A stretch of DNA of 13,534 nucleotides, taken from contig JAUZQX010000170.1 of assembly GCA_030950765.1 (NCBI GenBank), forward strand, positions 1 to 13,534, written 5' to 3'. The notes below the pieces were generated by a model, which ran no database searches, was not told the origin of the DNA, and saw only the letters and a list, made by a program, of their open reading frames with translations. Position 1 is the stretch's first letter; each line of letters opens with the position of its first letter. The stretch comes from Ghiorsea sp. (GTDB taxonomy: Bacteria > Pseudomonadota > Zetaproteobacteria > Mariprofundales > Mariprofundaceae). This document shows, piece after piece, positions 1 through 6,347 of this stretch. The translations under genes were made by a program, and so were the position numbers.

Positions 1-28
1 CTACGCTCGATATGATAGATGGGATTGA

Positions 29-285
29 AATGACAGGTGTACTCGACATGACAAAAAATACTGCGAAACTTCGGTTATGAATAAAGAACAACCTGAAATT
101 GAAGTATGTTTTGGTCCTGAATGTGGTGATAAAGGCGGCCCTGAGCTTGCCAAAGAGCTTCGAGCTTTGGGACATACCATTGTGATGGGCGATTGCCGCA
201 GCCAATGTGCCAATGCACCGCTGGTATTGGTGGAGAATCAAGGTGTGGTCACGGCGACGTGTGCGAAAGTGTTGGCGAAAATTGA
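29..285 (+). repeat. Duplicated block, copy 1 (leader plus ferredoxin-like gene)
   Basis: This block aligns with 2630-2885 with a single one-base gap. It covers 48 bp of upstream DNA and nearly all of the ferredoxin-like gene that begins at 77. Counted by hand, the leader matches at about 44 of 48 positions and the coding part at about 170 of 209. The two copies are in the same orientation about 2.6 kb apart. This is direct observation; a segmental duplication is the inferred cause. Confidence 0.85.
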
Positions 286-310
286 GCAGGTACAAGGGTG
301 TGGCGCGTAG
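77..310 (+). CDS. Small thioredoxin-fold [2Fe-2S] ferredoxin-like protein, copy 1
   Basis: A 77-residue protein with C11-x4-C16 near the N-terminus and C40-x3-C44 followed by ANAPLVLVEN. This four-cysteine layout and the 'C-x3-C-x-NAP' context resemble the NuoE/thioredoxin-like ferredoxin fold that holds a [2Fe-2S] cluster. Two further cysteines (C62, C75) lie near the C-terminus; C75 is missing from the second copy. No signal peptide or membrane segment is visible, so it is probably cytosolic. The ATG at 77 is the only good start, because an in-frame stop lies at 26-28 with no ATG between. There is no clear Shine-Dalgarno sequence, only CTTCGG just upstream. It shares about 79% identity over 70 residues with the product of 2677-2913. 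The partner and redox role are unknown; cluster binding is inferred from cysteine spacing. Confidence 0.75.
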   Translation: MNKEQPEIEVCFGPECGDKGGPELAKELRALGHTIVMGDCRSQCANAPLVLVENQGVVTATCAKVLAKIEQVQGCGA

Positions 311-367
311 TTAAACTTTCAATTTGATGCTAATGATCTAAACTGTATAGAGCAGGGAGATTTTTTT

Positions 368-1042
368 ATGCGTTTAATGGCTGTTGTATTCATTACTTTT
401 TGTTGTTTTCGCCCTGCTATGGCACATGTGCCGCAGTGTTCTGCTTTTGGTGCTTATACGGACTTGATTCAGACGGTGGATTGCCCTGCGGATGTTGCCA
501 CTTATGGGCAATACAATGATTATGGTTATTATGCAGGGGGTGTGTGGTGTGGACAAGACACTTCGGCGGGTTTTTGGGTGTACAACTATCCGACTTGGCA
601 TATTTATCAAACACAAGTCACGCAGCAACAAGAGTCTGTTCAGCCAAAACAAACTCAGCCATTAGCACAGCCTAGGCAAACACAAACAGCCGAAACTCAG
701 CCGAAAAAACAATCAGATGCTTCGGAATGGGCATTGTTTATGCAGGGAAAACATCTATTATACATGAAAACCACGGCTTATTATCGCAATAAGTGGCACT
801 TTTGGCTGTGTAGCGACCAAAAGTTTCATTATAGCGGTGAGGGTGGCGCTGTTGATGTAGGGGCTAGTTTTTCTGCTGCTTCGCAGGGGAGTAATAGCGG
901 GAAATGGCAGGTTAAAGGTGAGACTTTGGTGTTACGTTATGGTAATGGCGATGTGGAAAAATATGACTTGTCGTATAGTGATGATACCCTGTATCTCAAT
1001 GGGCGGCGCTATTTTGTGGTGGAAAATACTTATTGTGATTAA
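368..1042 (+). CDS. Secreted cysteine-containing protein of unknown function
   Basis: I do not recognise this 224-residue protein. It starts with a signal peptide (residues 1-19, hydrophobic core, cleavage after AMA), so it should be exported to the periplasm or beyond. The mature part has a 60-residue aromatic- and Cys-containing segment (C24, C39, C61, many Tyr and Trp). A Gln/Thr/Pro-rich linker follows at about 82-115. The C-terminal domain (about 120-224) carries C148 and C223 and is rich in alternating hydrophobic and Gly/Asp turns (WQVKGETLVLRYGNGD, LYLNGRRYF), which suggests a small beta-sheet or barrel fold. Five mature cysteines would allow disulfides, leaving one free. A good ribosome site, GGGAGA, lies about 7 bases before the ATG. 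It follows the ferredoxin-like gene by 57 bp. The protein is clearly real by composition and export signal; its function is open. Confidence 0.7.
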   Translation: MRLMAVVFITFCCFRPAMAHVPQCSAFGAYTDLIQTVDCPADVATYGQYNDYGYYAGGVWCGQDTSAGFWVYNYPTWHIYQTQVTQQQESVQPKQTQPLAQPRQTQTAETQPKKQSDASEWALFMQGKHLLYMKTTAYYRNKWHFWLCSDQKFHYSGEGGAVDVGASFSAASQGSNSGKWQVKGETLVLRYGNGDVEKYDLSYSDDTLYLNGRRYFVVENTYCD

Positions 1043-1140
1043 ACAGCTTTAAAGGCAAGGTGGCATTATTTCAACTTGTAAAAGCATGTTGGTAAAAAAC
1101 TTAGCTTGTTCAAATATGTTCTCATTATTAAGCTGTCACA

Positions 1141-1737
1141 ATGATAAAAATGGTTGCGTTTGACTTGTTTGGTGTAGTGATTACGGAAGGGCATATGGTG
1201 TCTAACGCATTGATGCCACTATTGCCGCAAGGCACATCTCTAACCATGGTGAAATCCTTTTATAATCCTTATACACGCGGTGAAATCAGCGAAGAAACAT
1301 TTTGGCAAGGCATTGGTCAGCCTGAATATAAGCAACTACGCCAAGACTTTTTGCATACATTTTTTTTGAATGCAGAGCTACCGAAAGTGTTGCAGGTATT
1401 GTCAGGTAAATATCGATTGGCAATCCTCTCCAACTTGGGCAAAGACTGGGCTGATACACTTATTACTAAATTTCAATTTGAACAAACATTTTCGCCTATT
1501 ATCATTAGTGGCAAAGAAGGTTGTCAAAAACCGAACCCAGCTATTTATGAACGACTGCTTGTACAAAGTCAGTTGGACGCAGATGAAATCATGTTTATTG
1601 ATGACCGCCTTGAAAACTTAGCAGCAGCTCATGTTTTGGGCATGAAAACGGTACATTATAAACATGAGCCTGATGACTTTGATTTTCAAGCGGACTATCA
1701 AATTCAAAAAATGAGCGAGCTACAAGTTTTTCTTTAG
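1141..1737 (+). CDS. HAD-superfamily hydrolase (subfamily IA, YihX-like)
   Basis: A 198-residue cytosolic haloacid-dehalogenase-type enzyme, probably a small-molecule phosphatase. Motif I is FDLFGVV with the nucleophile D8. Motif II is ILSNLG with S97. Motif III is K130 in GCQKPNPAIYE. Motif IV is FIDDRLENLAAA with D154 and D155. The cap is the short helical type between motifs I and II. The residue two after the nucleophile, usually the acid/base Asp in HAD phosphatases, is Phe (F10); YihX-type glucose-1-phosphatases also vary here. The KPNPAIYE...FIDD spacing and overall length resemble YihX and related subfamily IA enzymes, but the substrate cannot be read from sequence. The start ATG at 1141 has no obvious Shine-Dalgarno sequence; an in-frame ATG at 1150 is the alternative. 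It stands alone, about 100 bp after the secreted protein gene. Confidence 0.85.
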   Translation: MIKMVAFDLFGVVITEGHMVSNALMPLLPQGTSLTMVKSFYNPYTRGEISEETFWQGIGQPEYKQLRQDFLHTFFLNAELPKVLQVLSGKYRLAILSNLGKDWADTLITKFQFEQTFSPIIISGKEGCQKPNPAIYERLLVQSQLDADEIMFIDDRLENLAAAHVLGMKTVHYKHEPDDFDFQADYQIQKMSELQVFL

Positions 1738-1852
1738 CATTTGGTGCGTTCGATTATAATTTTTAGCAGTAAACTAATAAAACAGTTAAATTACGCCGAA
1801 AAACCAGTGTTTCACATTAAAGGGTTAGCTTATCTAAATAAGAAGAAGTTTG

Positions 1853-1865
1853 GCATGTGTCATGC
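1853..1865. promoter_or_regulatory. Small inverted repeat upstream of SYLF gene
   Basis: GCATG-TGT-CATGC is a perfect 5-bp inverted repeat, extending to 8-bp arms with one mismatch. It lies in the 186-bp gap before the SYLF-domain gene. It could be an operator, but such short palindromes arise by chance. Further upstream, TTCACA (1811-1816) and TAAATA (1835-1840), 18 bp apart, are a weak sigma-70-like pair. Confidence 0.2.
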
Positions 1866-1923
1866 AAAGGTGCTAAGCTGGTATCATGATTGCGTTTTTA
1901 TAACAGAATGTTTGGAGGTTATT

Positions 1924-2475
1924 ATGTTTGTTAGTAAAGGATTTAAAAGCGTGCTTCTGCTTTTCCTAGTCATGATGCTGGTGGCTCCTACGGCGCATGC
2001 AGCGAGCAAAGCGGAAATAAATGCCAAGGCAAAAGCTGCAATAACAGCATTTTATAAACAAGTGGCATCGGGGAGGGAGCTGAGCAAGAAGGCATACGGT
2101 ATGTTGGTATTTCCAGAGGTATTCAAAGCTGGTTTTGGCATCGGTGGCGAGTATGGCGAAGGTGTTATGATGGAGCGTGGTAAAACTACAGGTTATTATA
2201 GTACAGCAGCTGCCTCAATAGGTTTTCAAATTGGTGCGCAAATAAAATCTCAAATTATTATGTTTATGACACGTGAGGCACTGAAGAAATTCAAATCAAG
2301 TGAAGGGTGGAAAGCAGGGGTGGATGGTAGCGTAGCTTTGGTGACGGTAGGCGTTGGTGGTAATATCGACAGCGATACACTGAAAGACCCTATCATTGGT
2401 TTTATCTTTTCTAATAAAGGTTTGATGTATAATCTTACATTCGAAGGCTCCAAAATATCAAAGATGAACAAATAA
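1924..2475 (+). CDS. Secreted SYLF (Ysc84-like, DUF500) domain protein
   Basis: A 183-residue protein with a signal peptide (K5 and K8, hydrophobic core about 9-23, cleavage after AHA at 26). The SYLF/Ysc84 domain follows. Diagnostic stretches are AYGMLVFPEVFKAGFGIGGE (58-77), GYYSTAAASIGFQIGAQ (90-106) and the central GWKAGVDGSVALVTVGVGG (128-146). Eukaryotic members bind phosphoinositides; bacterial members are periplasmic or envelope-associated with mostly unknown roles. The reading frame stays open upstream to 1741, but the ATG at 1924 is preceded by GGAGG (1914-1918) at 5 bases and gives a correct signal peptide, so it is chosen. It is flanked by long intergenic gaps on both sides and looks monocistronic. 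Confidence 0.88.
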   Translation: MFVSKGFKSVLLLFLVMMLVAPTAHAASKAEINAKAKAAITAFYKQVASGRELSKKAYGMLVFPEVFKAGFGIGGEYGEGVMMERGKTTGYYSTAAASIGFQIGAQIKSQIIMFMTREALKKFKSSEGWKAGVDGSVALVTVGVGGNIDSDTLKDPIIGFIFSNKGLMYNLTFEGSKISKMNK

Positions 2476-2587
2476 GGGAAACAAGCTTTTATATAGGCTT
2501 GATGTACCCCATGACTTCCTAAGTAAAATAATCAGAGCCCTTTGATAGTAAGGTGTTGATTAAAAAAGAGATAAATTTAAGAGTTGA

Positions 2588-2640
2588 GACAGGTGAGTGT
2601 TTACTTCCGTGGATTCCCGTCTTCACGGGAATGACAGGTG
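2588..2640. repeat. dRS3-like palindrome between 8-bp direct repeats
   Basis: ATTCCCGTCTTCACGGGAAT at 2613-2632 is a perfect palindrome (8-bp arms, 4-nt loop). It fits the ATTCCC-N8-GGGAAT pattern of the neisserial dRS3 repeat, and similar dispersed repeats occur in other proteobacteria. The octamer GACAGGTG occurs on both sides, at 2588-2595 and 2633-2640, like a target-site duplication around a 37-bp insert. Membership in a dispersed family in this genome is inferred, not shown. It lies in the 201-bp gap between the SYLF gene and the second ferredoxin-like gene. Confidence 0.6.
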
Positions 2641-2885
2641 CCTCGACATGACAGAAAATACTGCGAAACTTCGGCTATGAATAAAGCACAACTTAAAATT
2701 GAAGTATGTTTTGGCCCTGATTGCAGCGATAAAGGAAGTCGTGAGCTTGCCAAAGAGTTAGAGGCTTTGGGATACTCAATCATCATGGGGGATTGTCGCA
2801 GCCAATGTGCCAATTCGCCATTGGTATTGGTGGAGAATCTAAGTGTAGTGACCGCGACCTGTGCTAAAGTCTTGGGGAAAATTGA
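2630..2885 (+). repeat. Duplicated block, copy 2 (leader plus ferredoxin-like gene)
   Basis: This is the partner of 29-285, in the same orientation. The leader part (2630-2676) is almost unchanged from copy 1, while the coding part has diverged more. The left edge of the homology coincides with the right arm of the dRS3-like palindrome. Copy 1 lacks a recognisable palindrome at the same place. Confidence 0.85.
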
Positions 2886-2913
2886 AGCCTGGAAAACTAG
2901 TGAAGACTCCTGA
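2677..2913 (+). CDS. Small thioredoxin-fold [2Fe-2S] ferredoxin-like protein, copy 2
   Basis: A 78-residue paralogue of the product of 77-310. The four cluster-type cysteines are kept (C11-x4-C16 and C40-x3-C44), as are GDCRSQCAN, PLVLVEN and VTATCAKVL. Many differences are conservative or lie on the surface-like N-terminal helix (P22 to R, R29 to E). The C-terminus differs (WKTSEDS) and lacks the last cysteine of copy 1. The start is set at ATG 2677 by matching copy 1; a GTG at 2638 would add 13 residues read from the conserved leader and is less likely. The 3' end overlaps the start region of the RNA methyltransferase gene. Retained cysteines and many third-position changes suggest both copies are under selection. 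Confidence 0.75.
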   Translation: MNKAQLKIEVCFGPDCSDKGSRELAKELEALGYSIIMGDCRSQCANSPLVLVENLSVVTATCAKVLGKIEAWKTSEDS

Positions 2914-3487
2914 CCCTTTGCATAAATCTACGGAAAAAAAAGGGTGTAGTGTTTCTCATAAAAACATTGCTGTAGCACTTGTGCATGCGCCAGTGTTGAA
3001 TAAAGCAGGGGAGAGTTCGGCTACATCTGTGTCATCCATTGATGTACATGATTTTGCGCGTACGTGTGGGTTTTATGATGTGTCGCCTGTGTATATTGTG
3101 CACCCAGCAGAAGGTATGCAGCAGTTTGTGAAGGATATTCAAGGGCACTGGACAACAAGTAAACGAGGCGAGCTTAATCAAGGTAGGCGAGATGTGCTTT
3201 CACAAATTAAAGTGGTATCGACGTTAGAGGAGGTGTTGCAAGATGCTGATTATCAGCTTTGGTACACTTCGGCTACACCGCCAGAAGGTGGTGCTTTGAT
3301 TCAGCCGCATGAACTGAGAGAGAAGGAAGGGCAACACTTGCTTGTTTTTGGTACTGGGCATGGTTTGGATGTTGGAAATATGCCAGATGAAAATGGGTGG
3401 TTGTATTCTATTGAAGGTATCGGTAAGGTGCGCCACCTTTCTGTGAGAGCAGCCTTAGCAATTTACCTTGATAGGCTGTTCCGATGA
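2900..3487 (+). CDS. SPOUT-fold RNA methyltransferase (TM1570/COG4752-like)
   Basis: A predicted SAM-dependent RNA methyltransferase of the SPOUT knot class. The family-like N-terminus is NIAVALVHAPVLNK (residues 22-35 from this start). The C-terminal knot is marked by LLVFGTGHGL (147-156) and LSVRAALAIYLDRL (180-193), the SAM-binding trefoil region. Relatives of this family often sit between trmD and rplS; here rplS follows after 18 bp but no trmD is present upstream. The start is uncertain. No ATG occurs in frame near the conserved N-terminus. GTG 2900 has a weak GGA six bases upstream and overlaps the ferredoxin-like gene by 14 bp; GTG 2861 is further inside it. Either adds over 20 residues not expected in the family. 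The RNA target is unknown. Confidence 0.78.
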   Translation: MKTPDPLHKSTEKKGCSVSHKNIAVALVHAPVLNKAGESSATSVSSIDVHDFARTCGFYDVSPVYIVHPAEGMQQFVKDIQGHWTTSKRGELNQGRRDVLSQIKVVSTLEEVLQDADYQLWYTSATPPEGGALIQPHELREKEGQHLLVFGTGHGLDVGNMPDENGWLYSIEGIGKVRHLSVRAALAIYLDRLFR

Positions 3488-3505
3488 TTTTGGAGGATAA
3501 GCAAA

Positions 3506-3880
3506 ATGCGTGCTTTAGATGATGTAACAAAAGACCAAATTCGTAGTGATATTCCAGATTTCCGTGAAGGCGATACTGTTCGCGTAAACGTTCGTGTGGT
3601 TGATTTTAAAGACCTTAAAGGCGGTAAAGTTGAAAAACGTGAACGCATTCAGGCTTATGAAGGCGTAGTGATTGCTCGCCATAACAAAGGTATTTCAAGC
3701 AGTTTTACAGTGCGTAAAATTTCTAGTAATGTTGGTGTTGAGCGTGTGTTCCCGCTTCATTCACCGATGCTTGAAAGCATTGAAGTGAAACGCCAAGGTC
3801 GCGTTCGTCGCGCTAAGCTTTATTACTTACGTGAATTACGCGGTAAAGCTGCTCGTATTCGCGAACGTGGTTTCAACTGA
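3506..3880 (+). CDS. rplS: 50S ribosomal protein L19
   Basis: A 124-residue protein of the large ribosomal subunit, located near the subunit interface. It shows the L19 signatures DFREGDTVRVNVRV (about 18-31), RIQAYEGVVIARHNKG, SFTVRKIS, GVERVFPLHSP and the basic C-terminal RVRRAKLYYLRELRGKAARI. Its length is normal for the family (E. coli L19 is about 115). GGAGG at 3492-3496 lies 9 bases before the ATG. It is 18 bp after the methyltransferase gene, so the two are probably co-transcribed. A strong intrinsic terminator follows. Confidence 0.98.
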   Translation: MRALDDVTKDQIRSDIPDFREGDTVRVNVRVVDFKDLKGGKVEKRERIQAYEGVVIARHNKGISSSFTVRKISSNVGVERVFPLHSPMLESIEVKRQGRVRRAKLYYLRELRGKAARIRERGFN

Positions 3881-3919
3881 GTTTTCACCAAGCTTGAAAA
3901 TAGCTTAATAATGATTTCT

Positions 3920-3957
3920 AATAAGGGCTCCTATGTGAGCCCTTATTTGTTTTTATA
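3920..3957 (+). terminator. Rho-independent terminator after rplS
   Basis: An 11-bp perfect stem (AATAAGGGCTC, 3920-3930, pairs with 3937-3947) has a 6-nt loop and is followed by TGTTTTTAT. It lies 40 bases after the rplS stop and separates rplS from glyA. Confidence 0.9.
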
Positions 3958-3960
3958 TTT

Positions 3961-3975
3961 TTAACAATTTGTTAA
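3961..3975. promoter_or_regulatory. AT-rich palindrome upstream of glyA
   Basis: TTAACAA-T-TTGTTAA is a perfect palindrome with 7-bp arms. It lies just after the rplS terminator and 53 bases before the glyA start. It could be an operator at the glyA-nrdR promoter. I cannot assign a regulator, and AT-rich palindromes are common by chance. Confidence 0.35.
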
Positions 3976-4028
3976 TACGTAGATTTTAGAATTTTTGATT
4001 TTGAAAAACCAACGGAGTATACGATTTC

Positions 4029-5288
4029 ATGACAACACGTGAAGATTTTTTCCAAGCAGATTTAGATGATGAAGTAGTGGTGCAAGCCATTAAAGATGAG
4101 TTGGGTCGCCAACAACACACACTAGAGCTAATTGCCAGTGAAAACATTGTGTCTAAAGCTGTGATGCAAGCCCAAGGCTCTGTGATGACCAATAAGTATG
4201 CCGAAGGTTATCCTTCGCGTCGTTATTATGGTGGTTGTGAGTATGTGGATAAGGTAGAAGCCTTGGCGCAAGCCCGTGCTAAAGAAATCTTTGGTGTGAA
4301 ACATGCCAATGTGCAGCCGCATTCAGGCTCACAAGCCAATATGGCAGTGTATATGGCTGTGCTGAACCCTGGTGATACCATCATGGGTATGGACTTGTCG
4401 CACGGTGGACACTTGACTCACGGCTCGCCTGTGAACTTTTCTGGACGTTTGTACAATGTGGTGGCTTATGGTGTGGAAGAAGGCACAGAACGCATTGATT
4501 ATGATGTGATGCAAAAGCTAGCCGAAATTCACAAACCGAAAATGATTATTGGTGGTGCATCAGCTTATGAACGTGAAATTGATTTCAAACGTATGCGTGA
4601 AATTGCCGACTCTATAGGCGCAATTCTTTTTGTTGATATGGCACATTATGCAGGTTTGATTGCTGCGGGTGTTTACCCATCGCCTGTAGGGCATGCACAT
4701 GTGATTACGACTACGACACACAAAACATTGCGCGGCCCTCGGGGCGGCATGATTTTAACCGATGATGATGATTTGGCGAAAAAGGTAAACTCACGCATTT
4801 TCCCAGGTATTCAAGGTGGCCCTTTGATGCATGTGATTGCTGCTAAAGCGGTGGCATTTGGTGAAGCTTTGGGTGCGCAGTTTAAAACGGATCAAAAACA
4901 AGTCATCTCTAATGCACGTGCTATGGCAAAAACACTTGTTGCAGGTGGTTTACGTGTGGTTTCAGGTGGTACAGACTGCCACATGTTCCGTGTTGATGTG
5001 CGTAACCAAGGTATTACGGGCAAGATTGCTGAAGAAGCTTTGGAAGCTGCTGGTATTACGACCAATAAAAATACGATTCCGTTTGACCCTGAATCACCAT
5101 TTGTCACTTCAGGCATTCGTTTGGGCGCATCTGTGATTACGGCTCGTGGCATGAAAGAAGCTGAAGCTGAACAAATTGGCGCGATGATTCTTAAAGTATT
5201 GGCTGCACCAGAAGATGCAGCTATTCATGTGGAAGTATTCAATGAAGTGAAAGCTTTGACTGATAAGTTCCCTATTTATAAGGATTAA
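4029..5288 (+). CDS. glyA: Serine hydroxymethyltransferase
   Basis: A 419-residue PLP enzyme (E. coli: 417) that interconverts serine and glycine with tetrahydrofolate, feeding one-carbon metabolism in the cytosol. Visible motifs are LELIASENIVSKAVMQAQGS (32-51), NKYAEGYPSRRYYGGCEYVD (55-74), the HSGSQAN cofactor region (98-104), FVDMAHYAGL with the PLP-pyridine Asp (D203), and TTTTHKTLRGPRGG with the Schiff-base lysine K232. The ATG at 4029 has CGGAG upstream at 11-12 bases. nrdR begins 3 bases after its stop, so the pair is one transcript; glyA-nrdR adjacency is common in bacteria. Confidence 0.98.
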   Translation: MTTREDFFQADLDDEVVVQAIKDELGRQQHTLELIASENIVSKAVMQAQGSVMTNKYAEGYPSRRYYGGCEYVDKVEALAQARAKEIFGVKHANVQPHSGSQANMAVYMAVLNPGDTIMGMDLSHGGHLTHGSPVNFSGRLYNVVAYGVEEGTERIDYDVMQKLAEIHKPKMIIGGASAYEREIDFKRMREIADSIGAILFVDMAHYAGLIAAGVYPSPVGHAHVITTTTHKTLRGPRGGMILTDDDDLAKKVNSRIFPGIQGGPLMHVIAAKAVAFGEALGAQFKTDQKQVISNARAMAKTLVAGGLRVVSGGTDCHMFRVDVRNQGITGKIAEEALEAAGITTNKNTIPFDPESPFVTSGIRLGASVITARGMKEAEAEQIGAMILKVLAAPEDAAIHVEVFNEVKALTDKFPIYKD

Positions 5289-5291
5289 GCG

Positions 5292-5750
5292 TTGCATTGC
5301 CCCTTTTGTACACATGACGATACGCGGGTTGTAGACTCGCGTGTGGTTGAAGATGGTTCGGCGGTTCGCCGCCGTCGCCATTGTGATGAATGTGGCAAAC
5401 GTTTTTCAAGTTTTGAGCGGGCTGAGTTACGTTTACCTTTGGTGATTAAAAAAGACGGAACACGTGTTGCTTTTAATATTGAGAAGGTTCGCGATGGTAT
5501 GCAAAAATCATTGGAAAAACGTCCTGTTTCGGCTGATGATTTGGAAAAATCGGTGCATAGCGTGCTTAAAGCAGTTCAGGAATCGAATGAAAATGAGATT
5601 TCTGCGGAAACCATTGGTGATTTTGTGATGGAGCAATTGCGCAACCTTGATGGTGTGGCTTATGTACGTTTTTCATCGGTTTATCGCGAATTTAAAGATG
5701 TGGATGAGTTTTTAACAGCCGTTCGTGCTGCGATTGGTACACAAAAGTAG
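5292..5750 (+). CDS. nrdR: Transcriptional repressor NrdR
   Basis: A 152-residue zinc-ribbon plus ATP-cone protein that represses ribonucleotide reductase genes in response to nucleotide state. The zinc ribbon uses C3, C6, C31 and C34, with RVVDSRVVEDGSAVRRRR between. The ATP-cone spans about 49-139 (VIKKDGTRVAFN through YVRFSSVYREF). The start is TTG at 5292: it gives the family's MHCPFC N-terminus, and AGGA at 5281-5284 lies 7 bases upstream, inside the end of glyA. No nrd structural gene is in the window, so its targets lie elsewhere. A bidirectional terminator follows. Confidence 0.96.
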   Translation: MHCPFCTHDDTRVVDSRVVEDGSAVRRRRHCDECGKRFSSFERAELRLPLVIKKDGTRVAFNIEKVRDGMQKSLEKRPVSADDLEKSVHSVLKAVQESNENEISAETIGDFVMEQLRNLDGVAYVRFSSVYREFKDVDEFLTAVRAAIGTQK

Positions 5751-5771
5751 CTTAAAATAATTTGAAACATA

Positions 5772-5801
5772 AAAAAGGGAGCCATTATAGGCTCCCTTTT
5801 T
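5772..5801. terminator. Bidirectional terminator between nrdR and dksA
   Basis: A perfect 12-bp stem (AAAAAGGGAGCC, 5772-5783, with 5790-5801) and 6-nt loop, with T tracts on both strands. It can end the glyA-nrdR transcript and the convergent dksA transcript. Confidence 0.93.
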
Positions 5802-5819
5802 GTTGATGCATTTTAAATA

Positions 5820-6191
5820 TTAATCAATACGTGTTTTTTCAGCTTGCTCTTGCTCAGTTTTGCAATCGATGCAAAGCGTGGTCACAGGGCGTGCTTGTAA
5901 ACGTTTGACGCTGATATCACCGCCGCAACCATCACAAGAGCCAAAGTCACCCTCGCGTAAGCGGTAAAGTGTCTCTTCAATTTTGTGGATAAGTTTTAAT
6001 TCGCGACTTTTAATACGAATATCAAAGTTTAGGTCGGTTTCTGCAGCTGCTTGGTCGGCTGGGTCTGGAAAAGCTGTGGTTTCTTGCTCATGCATCTGCT
6101 GCATGGTGTCATTTTGTGACTCTTCGAGCTCTGCTTTCCATGCGGATAACTGTTCTTCAAATGCGGCAATTTCTTTTTTTGTTAAAGCCAT
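5820..6191 (-). CDS. dksA: DksA-family RNA polymerase-binding transcription factor
   Basis: A 123-residue DksA/TraR-type regulator that binds in the RNA polymerase secondary channel and modulates initiation, usually with ppGpp. It has an N-terminal coiled coil (about 5-80) with a tip carrying D43-P-A-D46-Q-A48, equivalent to the functional DxxDxA tip of E. coli DksA. The zinc finger is C86-x2-C89 and C107-x2-C110, followed by a short acidic tail. It is shorter than E. coli DksA (151) and lacks most of its N-terminal extension. AAGGGGAC lies a few bases before the start. It is followed by the shared terminator at 5772-5801. It could be a secondary DksA paralogue, but the intact tip and fingers argue for a working factor. 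Confidence 0.92.
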   Translation of the reverse strand: MALTKKEIAAFEEQLSAWKAELEESQNDTMQQMHEQETTAFPDPADQAAAETDLNFDIRIKSRELKLIHKIEETLYRLREGDFGSCDGCGGDISVKRLQARPVTTLCIDCKTEQEQAEKTRID

Positions 6192-6347
6192 ATGCGTCCC
6201 CTTTGAACTTATTAATGATGCCTATTTCTTTTATCTATCACGACGTTTTCACACCATGTACATGACCAAAGCGCGACGCATTGTAGCGATGCTTTCATAA
6301 AATACAATTTTAGTGTTTTTAATTGAGGTTAGGCTGTGATAAAGGTC

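Noticed and set aside
1741..1923. Upstream extension of the SYLF gene to 1741
   Set aside because: ATG 1924 has a strong GGAGG and gives a clean signal peptide; the extension would bury that signal 61 residues inside the protein.
2479..2498. CAAGC...GCTTG hairpin after the SYLF gene as a terminator
   Set aside because: Only five base pairs with a 10-nt loop and no T tract.
2638..2676. GTG start giving a 91-residue second ferredoxin-like protein
   Set aside because: Copy 1 cannot use the equivalent start because a one-base indel and an upstream stop intervene; both copies share the ATG with MNK.
5983..6300. Plus-strand open frame opposite dksA
   Set aside because: The dksA frame on the other strand has all zinc cysteines and the coiled-coil tip; this frame is Ser/Cys-rich shadow sequence.
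6192..6347. Terminator or small RNA in the hisC-dksA gap
   Set aside because: Only short imperfect hairpins without a T tract; nothing rises above chance.
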